Assembly: GCA_964627455.1 (NCBI GenBank)
Contig: CAZVKC010000042.1
Location: forward strand, 5,075 to 69,074
DNA: 64,000 bases
Reading direction: 5' to 3'
Source: F-183 sp964627455
GTDB lineage: Bacteria; Acidobacteriota; Terriglobia; Bryobacterales; Bryobacteraceae
This document shows positions 9,542 through 16,609 of the stretch, piece by piece (position 1 is the stretch's first letter; each line of letters begins with the position of its first letter). The notes beneath the pieces are model-generated. The model made no database searches. It had not been told where the DNA came from and saw only the letters and a program-made list of their open reading frames with translations. The translations under genes were made by a program, and so were the position numbers.

Positions 9542-9871
9542 TCAGGCCATCCTTAAGACACGATTGACGGCGGAGGTCACCGCGTCCCAACGCGATTCCT
9601 CAGCGGCCAGTTGCTTCTTTCCAGCAGCAGTCAACGAGTAGATACGCGCGCGCCGGCCACTGTCTTTGGTGACCCATTCGGCGGCGATCCACCCGGCTTC
9701 CTCCATGCGGTGCAAGGCCGGATACAGGGATCCCTCTTCGACGCGCAGTACAGCGTCCGACATCTCTTCGATGGCGGCCATGATGCCGTAGCCGTGGAGC
9801 TGGGGGCGGCGCGAGAGGATTTTGAGGACCATGAGGTCCAGGGAGCCCTGTAGGGAATCGGTCTTCCGCAT
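9542..9871 (-). CDS. PadR family transcriptional regulator
   Basis: A 109-residue winged-helix protein of the short PadR class: LQGSLDLMVLKILSRRPQLHGYGI, EEGSLYPALHRMEEAGWI and GRRARIYSLTAAGKKQL are the family's conserved stretches. It lies directly upstream of the ADOP permease, the usual acidobacterial pairing. Its start codon overlaps one arm of an 11-bp perfect inverted repeat and it has a near-consensus promoter immediately upstream, so repression of its own operon is likely. The effector is unknown. Confidence 0.93.
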   Translation of the reverse strand: MRKTDSLQGSLDLMVLKILSRRPQLHGYGIMAAIEEMSDAVLRVEEGSLYPALHRMEEAGWIAAEWVTKDSGRRARIYSLTAAGKKQLAAEESRWDAVTSAVNRVLRMA

Positions 9872-9914
9872 ATACTCAGTGATCTTAGTATATAGACTTC
9901 TGAGTATATGTCAA
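9869..9914 (-). promoter_or_regulatory. padR promoter with overlapping 22-bp (2 x 11) operator
   Basis: Read on the minus strand there is a perfect -35 TTGACA (9909-9914), a 16-base spacer and a -10 TATACT (9887-9892), placing the start of transcription about 8 bases before the padR ATG. A perfect 11-bp inverted repeat, CATATACTCAG (9869-9879) and CTGAGTATATG (9900-9910), covers the spacer and -35 edge on one side and the start codon on the other. PadR proteins commonly bind AT-rich dyads of the ATAC...GTAT type, so this is the likely autorepression site. Confidence 0.75.
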
Positions 9915-9918
9915 CAGG

Positions 9919-11622
9919 TTATTTCCTGCGGCCGACGGCGATCAGGCTTTGCGCGGTGCGCACGTACATCACGCCGTCAGAAAGTGCGGGCGTGGCCATG
10001 ATGAGTTCGCCCATGGTATTCGTGCCGATGTGTGAGAACTTGCGTCCCGCCGCGATGACCAGCATTTCGCCGTCTTCGTTCGAGAGATAGATCTTGCCGT
10101 CGGCGGCGACGGGCGATGCGCTGAAGCCGCTGCCGATGACGGAGAGGCGCTGGCGATAGATTTCTTCGCCGGTCTTCCAGTCGTAGGCGTCGAAGAGGCC
10201 GTTGTTATTGAGAACGTATGCGATGCCCTGGTAGATGAGCGGCGTCGGCATGTACGAACCGCGGCCAGTGCGGCTCCACGGGATCGCGTCGCTTGACGTC
10301 TTGCCTTCGGGAAGAGTGAGGTCGCCGCGAGATCCTGCTTTGACGACGAAGATCGGGCGTTCTGGTTGCCGTCCACTGGCAATCAGGAATCGCTCGCTGT
10401 CAAATACAGGCGTGGGCGCGGTGATCTTGGAACTGCGGCCGAGACGCCAGAGTTCCTTGCCGTTGCGCGGGTCGTAGCCGCGAATGTAGTTCGACGCATT
10501 GGTGACGAGTTCGGGTCCGCCGGCGGTCATCGCGACGTTGGGCGTACCCCATGAAGGGAGTTCGTCGCGCTCGGTCTTCCAGACCTGCTTTCCGGTGGAC
10601 GCGTCGAGAGCCAGCAGAAACGAGTCATCCTGCGTGTCGCATTGGAGGATGACGAGGTTGTTCCAGATGATGGGGGAAGTCGCGGTTCCCCATTCGTAGC
10701 TGGGGATGTCGTACGCGCCAACGTTCATGCGGCCGATATCGGTCTTCCAAAGCGGATGGCCCTGAAGATCGTATGCGTAGACGCCTTGCGAGCCGAACCA
10801 GGCGACGACGATGCGTCCGTCGGTGGCGGGTGTCGCGCTGGCGTAGGTGGACTTCATGTGTCGCTTCTCGCGTGGAACGCCTTCGAAAGCCACGCGCTGC
10901 CAGAGCATTTTGCCGGTGCGTTTGTCGAGCGCGAAGAGGGTCCACTTTTGCGGGGAGCGGTCGGCGGAGGCATCGCCGTCGCCGTAGAGTCCGGGTTTGA
11001 ACGATGCGTTGGCGTCTGTGCTGACGGCACTGGTGACGAAGATCGTGTTGCCCCAGACGATGGGGCTGGAATGGGCGAGTCCCGGGATGGGCGTGCGCCA
11101 GAGAATGTTCTCGCCGGTCTTGGGACTCCACTGCTCGGGGAGGTTCTGCCTCTCGCTCACGCCACCGGCCTGGGGGCCGCGGAATGACGGCCAGTCGCCG
11201 CTGCCGGAAGGTTGAGCCTTGCTGGGGGCGGCGGCGAAGGTGGTGGTGTCGATGCGGCGTTGGGGAACTGATTTGGCTTCGCTCGCGGGCCCCCAGTTGC
11301 TGCCATTGAGGATCATGCCGCGAAAGACACAGTCATCGGCGATTCGTTCAAAAGAGGCGTGGGGGCCTTCGATACGAACACGATAGCGCCCGGGAGAGTC
11401 GCAACCTTTGGGCGGATTGGCGAGAGTGAGTATGACTTCGTCGCCCTGTTGCGTCCACGTGCCCTTCATTGCGGGCCAACCGGACCCCTGGAGTTGGAAG
11501 GCGCCACTTGTTTCGAACTGCGCGGTGAAGCCGCCAAACTTCAGAGGTTCGGAGGGAAGAGTGGCGCCGGCGCATTGCAGGGCGGCTGCCAGCAGAAGTA
11601 TGGTGAAGGTGCGGTGCGACAT
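9919..11622 (-). CDS. secreted PQQ-type beta-propeller protein
   Basis: A 567-residue protein with a signal peptide (residues 1-20, TILLLAAALQCAGA). An N-terminal beta domain of about 130 residues is followed by repeats of the BamB/PQQ-propeller type: DWPSFRGPQAGGVSE, LFALDKRTGKMLWQR, LLALDASTGKQVWKTE, IRGYDPRNGKELWRLG, each ending with the blade signature '(A/L)D..TGK..W'. The fold is an eight-bladed propeller, usually a scaffold or a quinoprotein. No quinoprotein catalytic motif is obvious, so enzyme function is not claimed. It lies 27 bases downstream of the ABC ATPase gene on the same strand and may be the last gene of that operon. Confidence 0.85.
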   Translation of the reverse strand: MSHRTFTILLLAAALQCAGATLPSEPLKFGGFTAQFETSGAFQLQGSGWPAMKGTWTQQGDEVILTLANPPKGCDSPGRYRVRIEGPHASFERIADDCVFRGMILNGSNWGPASEAKSVPQRRIDTTTFAAAPSKAQPSGSGDWPSFRGPQAGGVSERQNLPEQWSPKTGENILWRTPIPGLAHSSPIVWGNTIFVTSAVSTDANASFKPGLYGDGDASADRSPQKWTLFALDKRTGKMLWQRVAFEGVPREKRHMKSTYASATPATDGRIVVAWFGSQGVYAYDLQGHPLWKTDIGRMNVGAYDIPSYEWGTATSPIIWNNLVILQCDTQDDSFLLALDASTGKQVWKTERDELPSWGTPNVAMTAGGPELVTNASNYIRGYDPRNGKELWRLGRSSKITAPTPVFDSERFLIASGRQPERPIFVVKAGSRGDLTLPEGKTSSDAIPWSRTGRGSYMPTPLIYQGIAYVLNNNGLFDAYDWKTGEEIYRQRLSVIGSGFSASPVAADGKIYLSNEDGEMLVIAAGRKFSHIGTNTMGELIMATPALSDGVMYVRTAQSLIAVGRRK

Positions 11623-11649
11623 GGGATGCGCACCGCGAGTATAGCAAGC

Positions 11650-12315
11650 CTAGGAGATGACCCGGCCGTCTCGCATACTGACGATGCGATGGCCGTAAGC
11701 GGCGGCTTCCGGGTTGTGCGTGATCATCAGGATCGTCTGGCCGATGCGTTCGTTGAGGTCCCGAAGGAGACCGAGGACGAGATCCGAATTCTCGGTGTCG
11801 AGGTTGCCGGTAGGTTCGTCAGCCAGCAGGATCACCGGATGGTTCACGATTGCACGCGCGATGGCGACACGCTGCTGTTCCCCGCCCGAAAGAGCGCGCG
11901 GTTTGCGGTCGAGTTTCGCACGGAGGCCGAGCAGATTGATCGCATCCTCGAACCAGGCGTCGCGTTCACCGTGCCGCTTGCCGGCGATGTGGCGGGCGAT
12001 CTCGATGTTGTCCTCAACTGTCAACGTCGGCAGAAGGTTGTACTTCTGGAAAACGAAGCCGACCTTGCTCTTGCGAAGTTCGGTCCGCTGCGAATCACTG
12101 AGCGAATGCAGGTCCGTGCCATCGATGAGGACGGAGCCCGAGGTGGGCGGCGTGAGGCCGCCGAGGATGTGGAAGAGCGTCGACTTGCCGCAACCCGAGG
12201 GTCCGACGATGGAGACGAATTCGCCCTTTTCGACTTTGAGGTCGACGCCGCGGAGGGCCTGCACATCGACATCCCCCTGCTTGTAGGTCTTGCGGAGGTT
12301 GCGGATCTCAATCAT
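11650..12315 (-). CDS. ABC transporter ATP-binding protein (MacB/LolD type)
   Basis: A 221-residue ATPase with Walker A GPSGCGKST (residues 38-46), Q-loop, signature LSGGEQQRVAIARAI, Walker B VILLADEPTGNLD and the H-loop in MITHN. The 'PTGNLDTENS' form is typical of the LolD/MacB/FtsE group, which drives FtsX-type permeases. The ATG at 12315 overlaps the stop of the upstream permease by 8 bases (ATGATTGA), strong evidence that the two form one transporter. A longer frame back to 12336 is possible but lies inside the permease gene. Confidence 0.93.
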   Translation of the reverse strand: MIEIRNLRKTYKQGDVDVQALRGVDLKVEKGEFVSIVGPSGCGKSTLFHILGGLTPPTSGSVLIDGTDLHSLSDSQRTELRKSKVGFVFQKYNLLPTLTVEDNIEIARHIAGKRHGERDAWFEDAINLLGLRAKLDRKPRALSGGEQQRVAIARAIVNHPVILLADEPTGNLDTENSDLVLGLLRDLNERIGQTILMITHNPEAAAYGHRIVSMRDGRVIS

Positions 12316-13399
12316 ATGCGAGGGCCTCGATAGCATCCTGGCGAGCGGCTTTGAGGCCGGGATAAATGGCTCCGATCAGAGAGCCGCTGATGGCAATTGC
12401 GGCGGCGATGGGCCACCAGTCGGGGGTCGTGACCTGCACCATTTCGGGTACGAACGTGTTCATGATCCACTTGGTGCCGTAAGTGAAAAGCACGCCGCAG
12501 ATGGATCCGATGACGGACAGCAGCGCGGTTTCGGCGAGCAGGATCGAGAGAATGTACCAGGGCGAAGCGCCGAGCGATTTCAGGATTCCGATTTCGCGGG
12601 TGCGCTCGAGCACCGCAGTGTACATCGAGAGGAAGACGACGAGGAAGCCGATGAAGACGCCGAGTCCGATGACGACGCGGATGAAGGTCCGCAGCATCGG
12701 GATGTTGTTCACCGATACGAGCGAGACAAACTCTTCGACGGTGATGACCTTGTTTTCGGGCATCTTTTCGCGGAGGGCGTTTACGAGGTCGGGAATTTTG
12801 GCCGGATCGGAAGCTTTGACGTAGATCGCGGTGAGCTTGTCGGACTTGCTCATGAGGTCCTTGAGGACATCGAGTTGCACGAATACCCGCGAGAGTTTGC
12901 CGGACTCGACGACGCCGGCGATGCGCCATTGGCGATTGAGGATGTTGTTGACCTTGTCGCCGGCCTTGAGGTTCTTGGAACGCGCGTAGATCTCATCAAT
13001 GATGATGTCGTCGGGACCCTGGAACGGTCCGCCGTTGATGAAGCGGAAGCCTCCGCTCATGCTGTCGAAGGCGCGATAGTCGATGCCGGTGAGGCTGTCG
13101 AGCATCCCGACGGGCTGCACGAGAACGCCGGTGGCCGCGGCAACGCCGGGGAACTGCTGAATGAAGGGCAGGTATTTGGCCTTCATGTCGGTGGAAAAGC
13201 CAATGACAGCCGAGCCGCCATCCTTAATGAGGACATCGGCTTGGGTGCCGCGGACGCGTTTGGAGGATTCCTCCAGCATCCCGCGGCTGACGCCCACCAG
13301 CGTCAGCACCATCGTGACCTGCAGGCCGATGGCCACCGCGCCCAGGCCTGTTCGGACGGGGCGGTGCTTCAGATTTTCAAAGACGAGACGGAATATCAC
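12308..13399 (-). CDS. ABC transporter permease, FtsX/MacB family
   Basis: A 363-residue membrane protein: one N-terminal TM helix (about residues 14-33, after FRLVFENLKHRPVRTG), a MacB-like periplasmic domain to about residue 240, and three C-terminal TM helices containing ERTREIGILKSLGAS, the FtsX coupling motif. I chose the GTG at 13399, which begins right before this conserved N-terminus and leaves 19 bases after the upstream gene; the open frame extends to 13483 but would then overlap that gene by 65 bases. With the adjacent ATPase it should form a mechanotransmission-type or lipoprotein-handling ABC system rather than an importer. Confidence 0.85.
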   Translation of the reverse strand: MIFRLVFENLKHRPVRTGLGAVAIGLQVTMVLTLVGVSRGMLEESSKRVRGTQADVLIKDGGSAVIGFSTDMKAKYLPFIQQFPGVAAATGVLVQPVGMLDSLTGIDYRAFDSMSGGFRFINGGPFQGPDDIIIDEIYARSKNLKAGDKVNNILNRQWRIAGVVESGKLSRVFVQLDVLKDLMSKSDKLTAIYVKASDPAKIPDLVNALREKMPENKVITVEEFVSLVSVNNIPMLRTFIRVVIGLGVFIGFLVVFLSMYTAVLERTREIGILKSLGASPWYILSILLAETALLSVIGSICGVLFTYGTKWIMNTFVPEMVQVTTPDWWPIAAAIAISGSLIGAIYPGLKAARQDAIEALAYD

Positions 13400-13418
13400 A
13401 GCGAAGGAGTGCCTAAGT

Positions 13419-13856
13419 TTATGATAGCGGCTCACGGGCGCTGCTGACGAGAGCGGCCAGCAGGGTGACGAGTTCTCCGCCACGCGCGGCGATTTGGAGG
13501 TTGGCCCTGCTGAGAACTCCCGGTCCGCGGTGTTGCCAACTCAGGAGGACCCGAATGAGCAGGTACGACGCTGCGGGGGCGATGAGCGTGGCGGGGAATT
13601 CGAGGAGGGTCCAGATAGCGGCGAGTCCGATGGCGATGGCGGCGAGGACTCCGGTCGTCGTGATGCGGGCCTGATAGACGCGCGTCTGATCGGATGGCCG
13701 GGACACCCATGCGAGCGCGGCGCGGCAGACCTGGCCGGCGCATCCGCAGGCGGCTCCGATGGCGGCGGCGTGCGGCCAGTGGAACGTGAGTTCGAGGAAC
13801 CATCCGGCGAGGGATCCCGCGGCGAGGCCCGCAAGGGTGTGGAGCACGACGAGCAT
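13419..13856 (-). CDS. small membrane protein of unknown function
   Basis: A 145-residue protein with four predicted hydrophobic segments (roughly residues 2-22, 30-48, 68-88 and 88-105) and a soluble basic tail that ends near SAREPLS. I do not recognise a family. Its ATG overlaps the stop of the OpuAC-type gene upstream by one base (TAATG), so translation of the two is likely coupled, and the FtsX permease follows within 20 bases. It could be an accessory membrane subunit of the ABC system; that is inference from position. Confidence 0.65.
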   Translation of the reverse strand: MLVVLHTLAGLAAGSLAGWFLELTFHWPHAAAIGAACGCAGQVCRAALAWVSRPSDQTRVYQARITTTGVLAAIAIGLAAIWTLLEFPATLIAPAASYLLIRVLLSWQHRGPGVLSRANLQIAARGGELVTLLAALVSSAREPLS

Positions 13857-14746
13857 TACCGGAGGCCAGTTCGAGCGAGGAAATCCGCGGCGATGGCTGC
13901 AGGCGGACGCTTGTTCTTGAGCGCGTCATAACCCATGCGACGCAGCTCATCGGTGGTGACTTTTCCAGCGAACTGATTCAGAACTCCGTCGAGCCCGGCG
14001 AAAGATTGCAGTGTTTCACCGCGGGTGATCAGGCAGATTTGCGTCGGCGGAAAGATACGTTTGTCGTCGGCGAGGGTGGCGACTGCGGGGTCTGCGAGCA
14101 TGCCGTCGGTTTCGAGCGCGGAGGCCATGTTCACCTGGCTTTCAGTGAGGGCTTGAAAGAGGCTGGTGGGGTCCATGGTGCGAGGTCCTACGGCGAGGGT
14201 GAGGCGATAGTTGGTGGAGAGGTTCGTAAAACCTTCCTTGCGGGTGGCGAAGTCCTCGGTCATGCCGATTTTCCAGCCGACTTTGCTGGCAGCGGCGGTG
14301 GAGAGATCGGTGAGGCGCTCTTTTTCGACGAGCGCTTTGGGGACAGCCATCACAGTGGCGGCGGTGGCGCCGACGGGCTTCGACACCTGGAACCGGTACA
14401 GCCGGCCGTACTCATTGCGTACGCGTTCATGCAACGCCGTGGCGTCCATGATGACGTTTTCTTTGAGGATCACGGCGATCGCGGATGCCGTGTCTTCGGC
14501 GAACACATCGACATCGCGCGCGATGGCAGCCTGATGGAGGATTGCCGTGTCACCGAGTCCAAGGCGGCGTTCGACTTTGAATGCTGTCTTCTTTTCGATG
14601 GCCTGCGCGAGGATCTCGCCAAGGATGATTTGTTCCGTTGAGTTTTTGGATCCGACTTTGATCGTCTTGGGAAACAGGTTTCCGCAACCAACAAGCAACA
14701 AAGACAGGCTGATCAACAAACCAATACGGGCCGCTGCAAAATTCAT
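13856..14746 (-). CDS. OpuAC-type substrate-binding lipoprotein
   Basis: A 296-residue lipoprotein with lipobox LVGC (Cys21). The mature part begins TIKVGSKNSTEQIILGEIL and continues with DVDVFAEDTASAIAV, the hallmark N-terminal pattern of glycine betaine/choline/osmoprotectant binding proteins (OpuAC, ProX, QAT family). The C-terminal half contains the expected FQALTESQVNMASALETDG. In known systems this protein feeds an OpuAB/OpuBB importer, yet here it is followed by a small membrane protein and an FtsX permease/ATPase instead. A substitution of its aromatic ligand-binding cage has not been ruled out, so the ligand is uncertain. It is divergent from the next gene by about 30 bases. Confidence 0.85.
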   Translation of the reverse strand: MNFAAARIGLLISLSLLLVGCGNLFPKTIKVGSKNSTEQIILGEILAQAIEKKTAFKVERRLGLGDTAILHQAAIARDVDVFAEDTASAIAVILKENVIMDATALHERVRNEYGRLYRFQVSKPVGATAATVMAVPKALVEKERLTDLSTAAASKVGWKIGMTEDFATRKEGFTNLSTNYRLTLAVGPRTMDPTSLFQALTESQVNMASALETDGMLADPAVATLADDKRIFPPTQICLITRGETLQSFAGLDGVLNQFAGKVTTDELRRMGYDALKNKRPPAAIAADFLARTGLR

Positions 14747-14778
14747 GTCAGTTCACAGTATATGATGTGTTGAGCAAA

Positions 14779-15951
14779 ATGCCCCCTCCACAGAGACTGC
14801 AATCGTTGGATGTGTACCGCGGCGCGACGATGCTGTTCATGGCTTCGGAGATGCTGCAGATTCCGAAGACGGCTCGGCAGTTCGCGGCCGACAGTGCGTT
14901 CTGGCGATTCATCGAATTCCAAACGAGCCACGTGCAGTGGGTCGGATGGTCGGCTTGGGATTTGATTCAACCGTCGTTCATGTTCATGGTGGGCGTGGCG
15001 CTGCCGTGGTCGATCGCGAACCGCATGGATCGCGGCGAGAAGCCTTTCGGTTTGTGGCTGCATGCGCTGTGGCGTTCGTTTTTGCTGGTGGCGTTGGGGA
15101 TCTTCTTGAGGTCCACGCACCGGCAGCAGACGTACTTCACGTTCGAAGACGTGTTGACGCAGATCGGCCTGGGATTTCCGGTACTGTTCGCGTTGGGATT
15201 CACGAAGCCCCGCGTGCAGGCGGCGGCCGCCGCTGTGGTGTTGATCGGGTATTGGGCGGCGTTCGCGCTATATCCACTGCCCGCGCCGGGATTCGACACG
15301 ACCACGGTTGGGGTCCCCGCGGACTGGCCGCATCACGTGACGGGGTTCGCGGCGCACTGGGATAAGAATACGAACCTGGCGAATGCGGCGGATCAGTGGT
15401 TTCTGAATTTGTTTCCGCGCGAGAAGCCTTTCGTGTTCAATGGCGGTGGGTACCTGACGCTGAACTTCGTGCCGTCGCTGGCAACGATGATCTTTGGATT
15501 GCTGGCGGGCGGCTTGCTGCGAAGCGGCGCGTCCGATGCGATTCGGCGATTGTGTATCGCGGGCGTTGCGGGCATCGTGCTGGGATTGGCGTTCGACGCG
15601 ATGGGTGTGTGTCCGATGGTGAAGCGCATCTGGACTCCGTCGTGGGCGCTGTTTGCGGGTGGATGCACGACGCTGATCCTCGCGGCCTGTTACTGGATCA
15701 TCGACGTGAAGGGGATCCGCGGATGGACGTTCCCGTTCCTCGTGGTCGGCATGAACTCGATCGCGATGTATTGCATGGTGCATCTGATGGACTCGTTCGT
15801 GAGCGGGTCGTTGAAGATCCACCTGGGACGGGGTGTTTTCGAGATCTTCGGCAAAGAGTGGGCTCTCGTGACCGAGGGATTCTGCGTGCTCACGGTGCTA
15901 TGGCTGATCCTGTTGTGGATGTACCGTCGCAAGATCTTTCTGCGAATTTAG
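14779..15951 (+). CDS. HGSNAT/DUF5009-like membrane acyltransferase
   Basis: About 390 residues and ten hydrophobic segments. The start LQSLDVYRGATMLFM and the later WDLIQPSFMFMVGVALPWS match the bacterial relatives of heparan-alpha-glucosaminide N-acetyltransferase (DUF5009/DUF1624-like group), which move acetyl groups across membranes onto sugars. No acceptor can be named. In-frame GTG (14767) and TTG (14770) codons precede the chosen ATG; none has a clear ribosome-binding site. The gene ends convergently with aat, sharing 4 bases. Confidence 0.8.
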   Translation: MPPPQRLQSLDVYRGATMLFMASEMLQIPKTARQFAADSAFWRFIEFQTSHVQWVGWSAWDLIQPSFMFMVGVALPWSIANRMDRGEKPFGLWLHALWRSFLLVALGIFLRSTHRQQTYFTFEDVLTQIGLGFPVLFALGFTKPRVQAAAAAVVLIGYWAAFALYPLPAPGFDTTTVGVPADWPHHVTGFAAHWDKNTNLANAADQWFLNLFPREKPFVFNGGGYLTLNFVPSLATMIFGLLAGGLLRSGASDAIRRLCIAGVAGIVLGLAFDAMGVCPMVKRIWTPSWALFAGGCTTLILAACYWIIDVKGIRGWTFPFLVVGMNSIAMYCMVHLMDSFVSGSLKIHLGRGVFEIFGKEWALVTEGFCVLTVLWLILLWMYRRKIFLRI

Positions 15952-16607
15952 TTGAATTTACAGGGGAGTTCGACGGCCGCGGCGAGGCGGCGCAGGTATT
16001 CGATTCGTGGGATCTCGCTGGCGCCGAGTTGCTTTGTGGCAGGCGTCGTCATCTGCGTATCGAAGAGCTGAAAGCCGCGTTCGTTGAGACGCCGCACGAG
16101 GTGCGCGAGCGCGACCTTCGACGCGTTCGACGATTTGTGGAACATGCTTTCACCAGCAAAGAAGCCTCCGATGGCGACGCCGTAGACGCCTCCGACGAGT
16201 TGCCCGTTCTGCCAGGTTTCGACGCTGTGCGCCCATCCGGCGCGGTGCAGGTCGGTGTAGGCTTCGATGAAATATGGCGAGATCCAGGTGGATTGATCGT
16301 GGCGCGGAACCTCAGCGCATGAGCGGATCACCTGTTCGAACGCCTGATCGAAGGTGACGTCGAAGACGCCGCGCTTCAGCGTGTACGCGAGGCTGCGCGA
16401 GATGTGGAAGCGGTCGAGTTCGAAGATCGCGCGCGGATCGGGCGACCACCACGTGATGGGGTCGTCGGTCCACGGGAAGATGCCGGAACGGTAGGCGAGG
16501 AGGAGGCGGTTGACGGAGAGGTCCCCGCCAACCGCGACGAATCCTTCGCGGCTCGCGCGCTTCGGGTCCGGAAACCAGAGACGATCATCGAGCCAGGCGA
16601 GGTTCAT
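15948..16607 (-). CDS. aat: leucyl/phenylalanyl-tRNA-protein transferase
   Basis: A 219-residue cytoplasmic enzyme that adds Leu or Phe to N-terminal Lys/Arg of proteins, marking them for ClpS/ClpAP. Family signatures are plain: FPDP near the start, EGFVAVGGDLS, LLLAYRSGIFPW, WWSPDPRAIFELD, STWISPYFIEAY, GWAHSVETW, GGVYGVAIGGFFAGESMFH, and FDTQMTT. Length is normal. The start is 2 bases after the stop of the upstream propeller gene, so it is cotranscribed with genes of unrelated function. Confidence 0.97.
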   Translation of the reverse strand: MNLAWLDDRLWFPDPKRASREGFVAVGGDLSVNRLLLAYRSGIFPWTDDPITWWSPDPRAIFELDRFHISRSLAYTLKRGVFDVTFDQAFEQVIRSCAEVPRHDQSTWISPYFIEAYTDLHRAGWAHSVETWQNGQLVGGVYGVAIGGFFAGESMFHKSSNASKVALAHLVRRLNERGFQLFDTQMTTPATKQLGASEIPRIEYLRRLAAAVELPCKFN

Positions 16608-16609
16608 AG

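Noticed and set aside
13856..14746. A complete osmoprotectant importer
   Set aside because: No OpuB-type permease or OpuAA-type ATPase; the linked ATPase and permease belong to the MacB/FtsX group.
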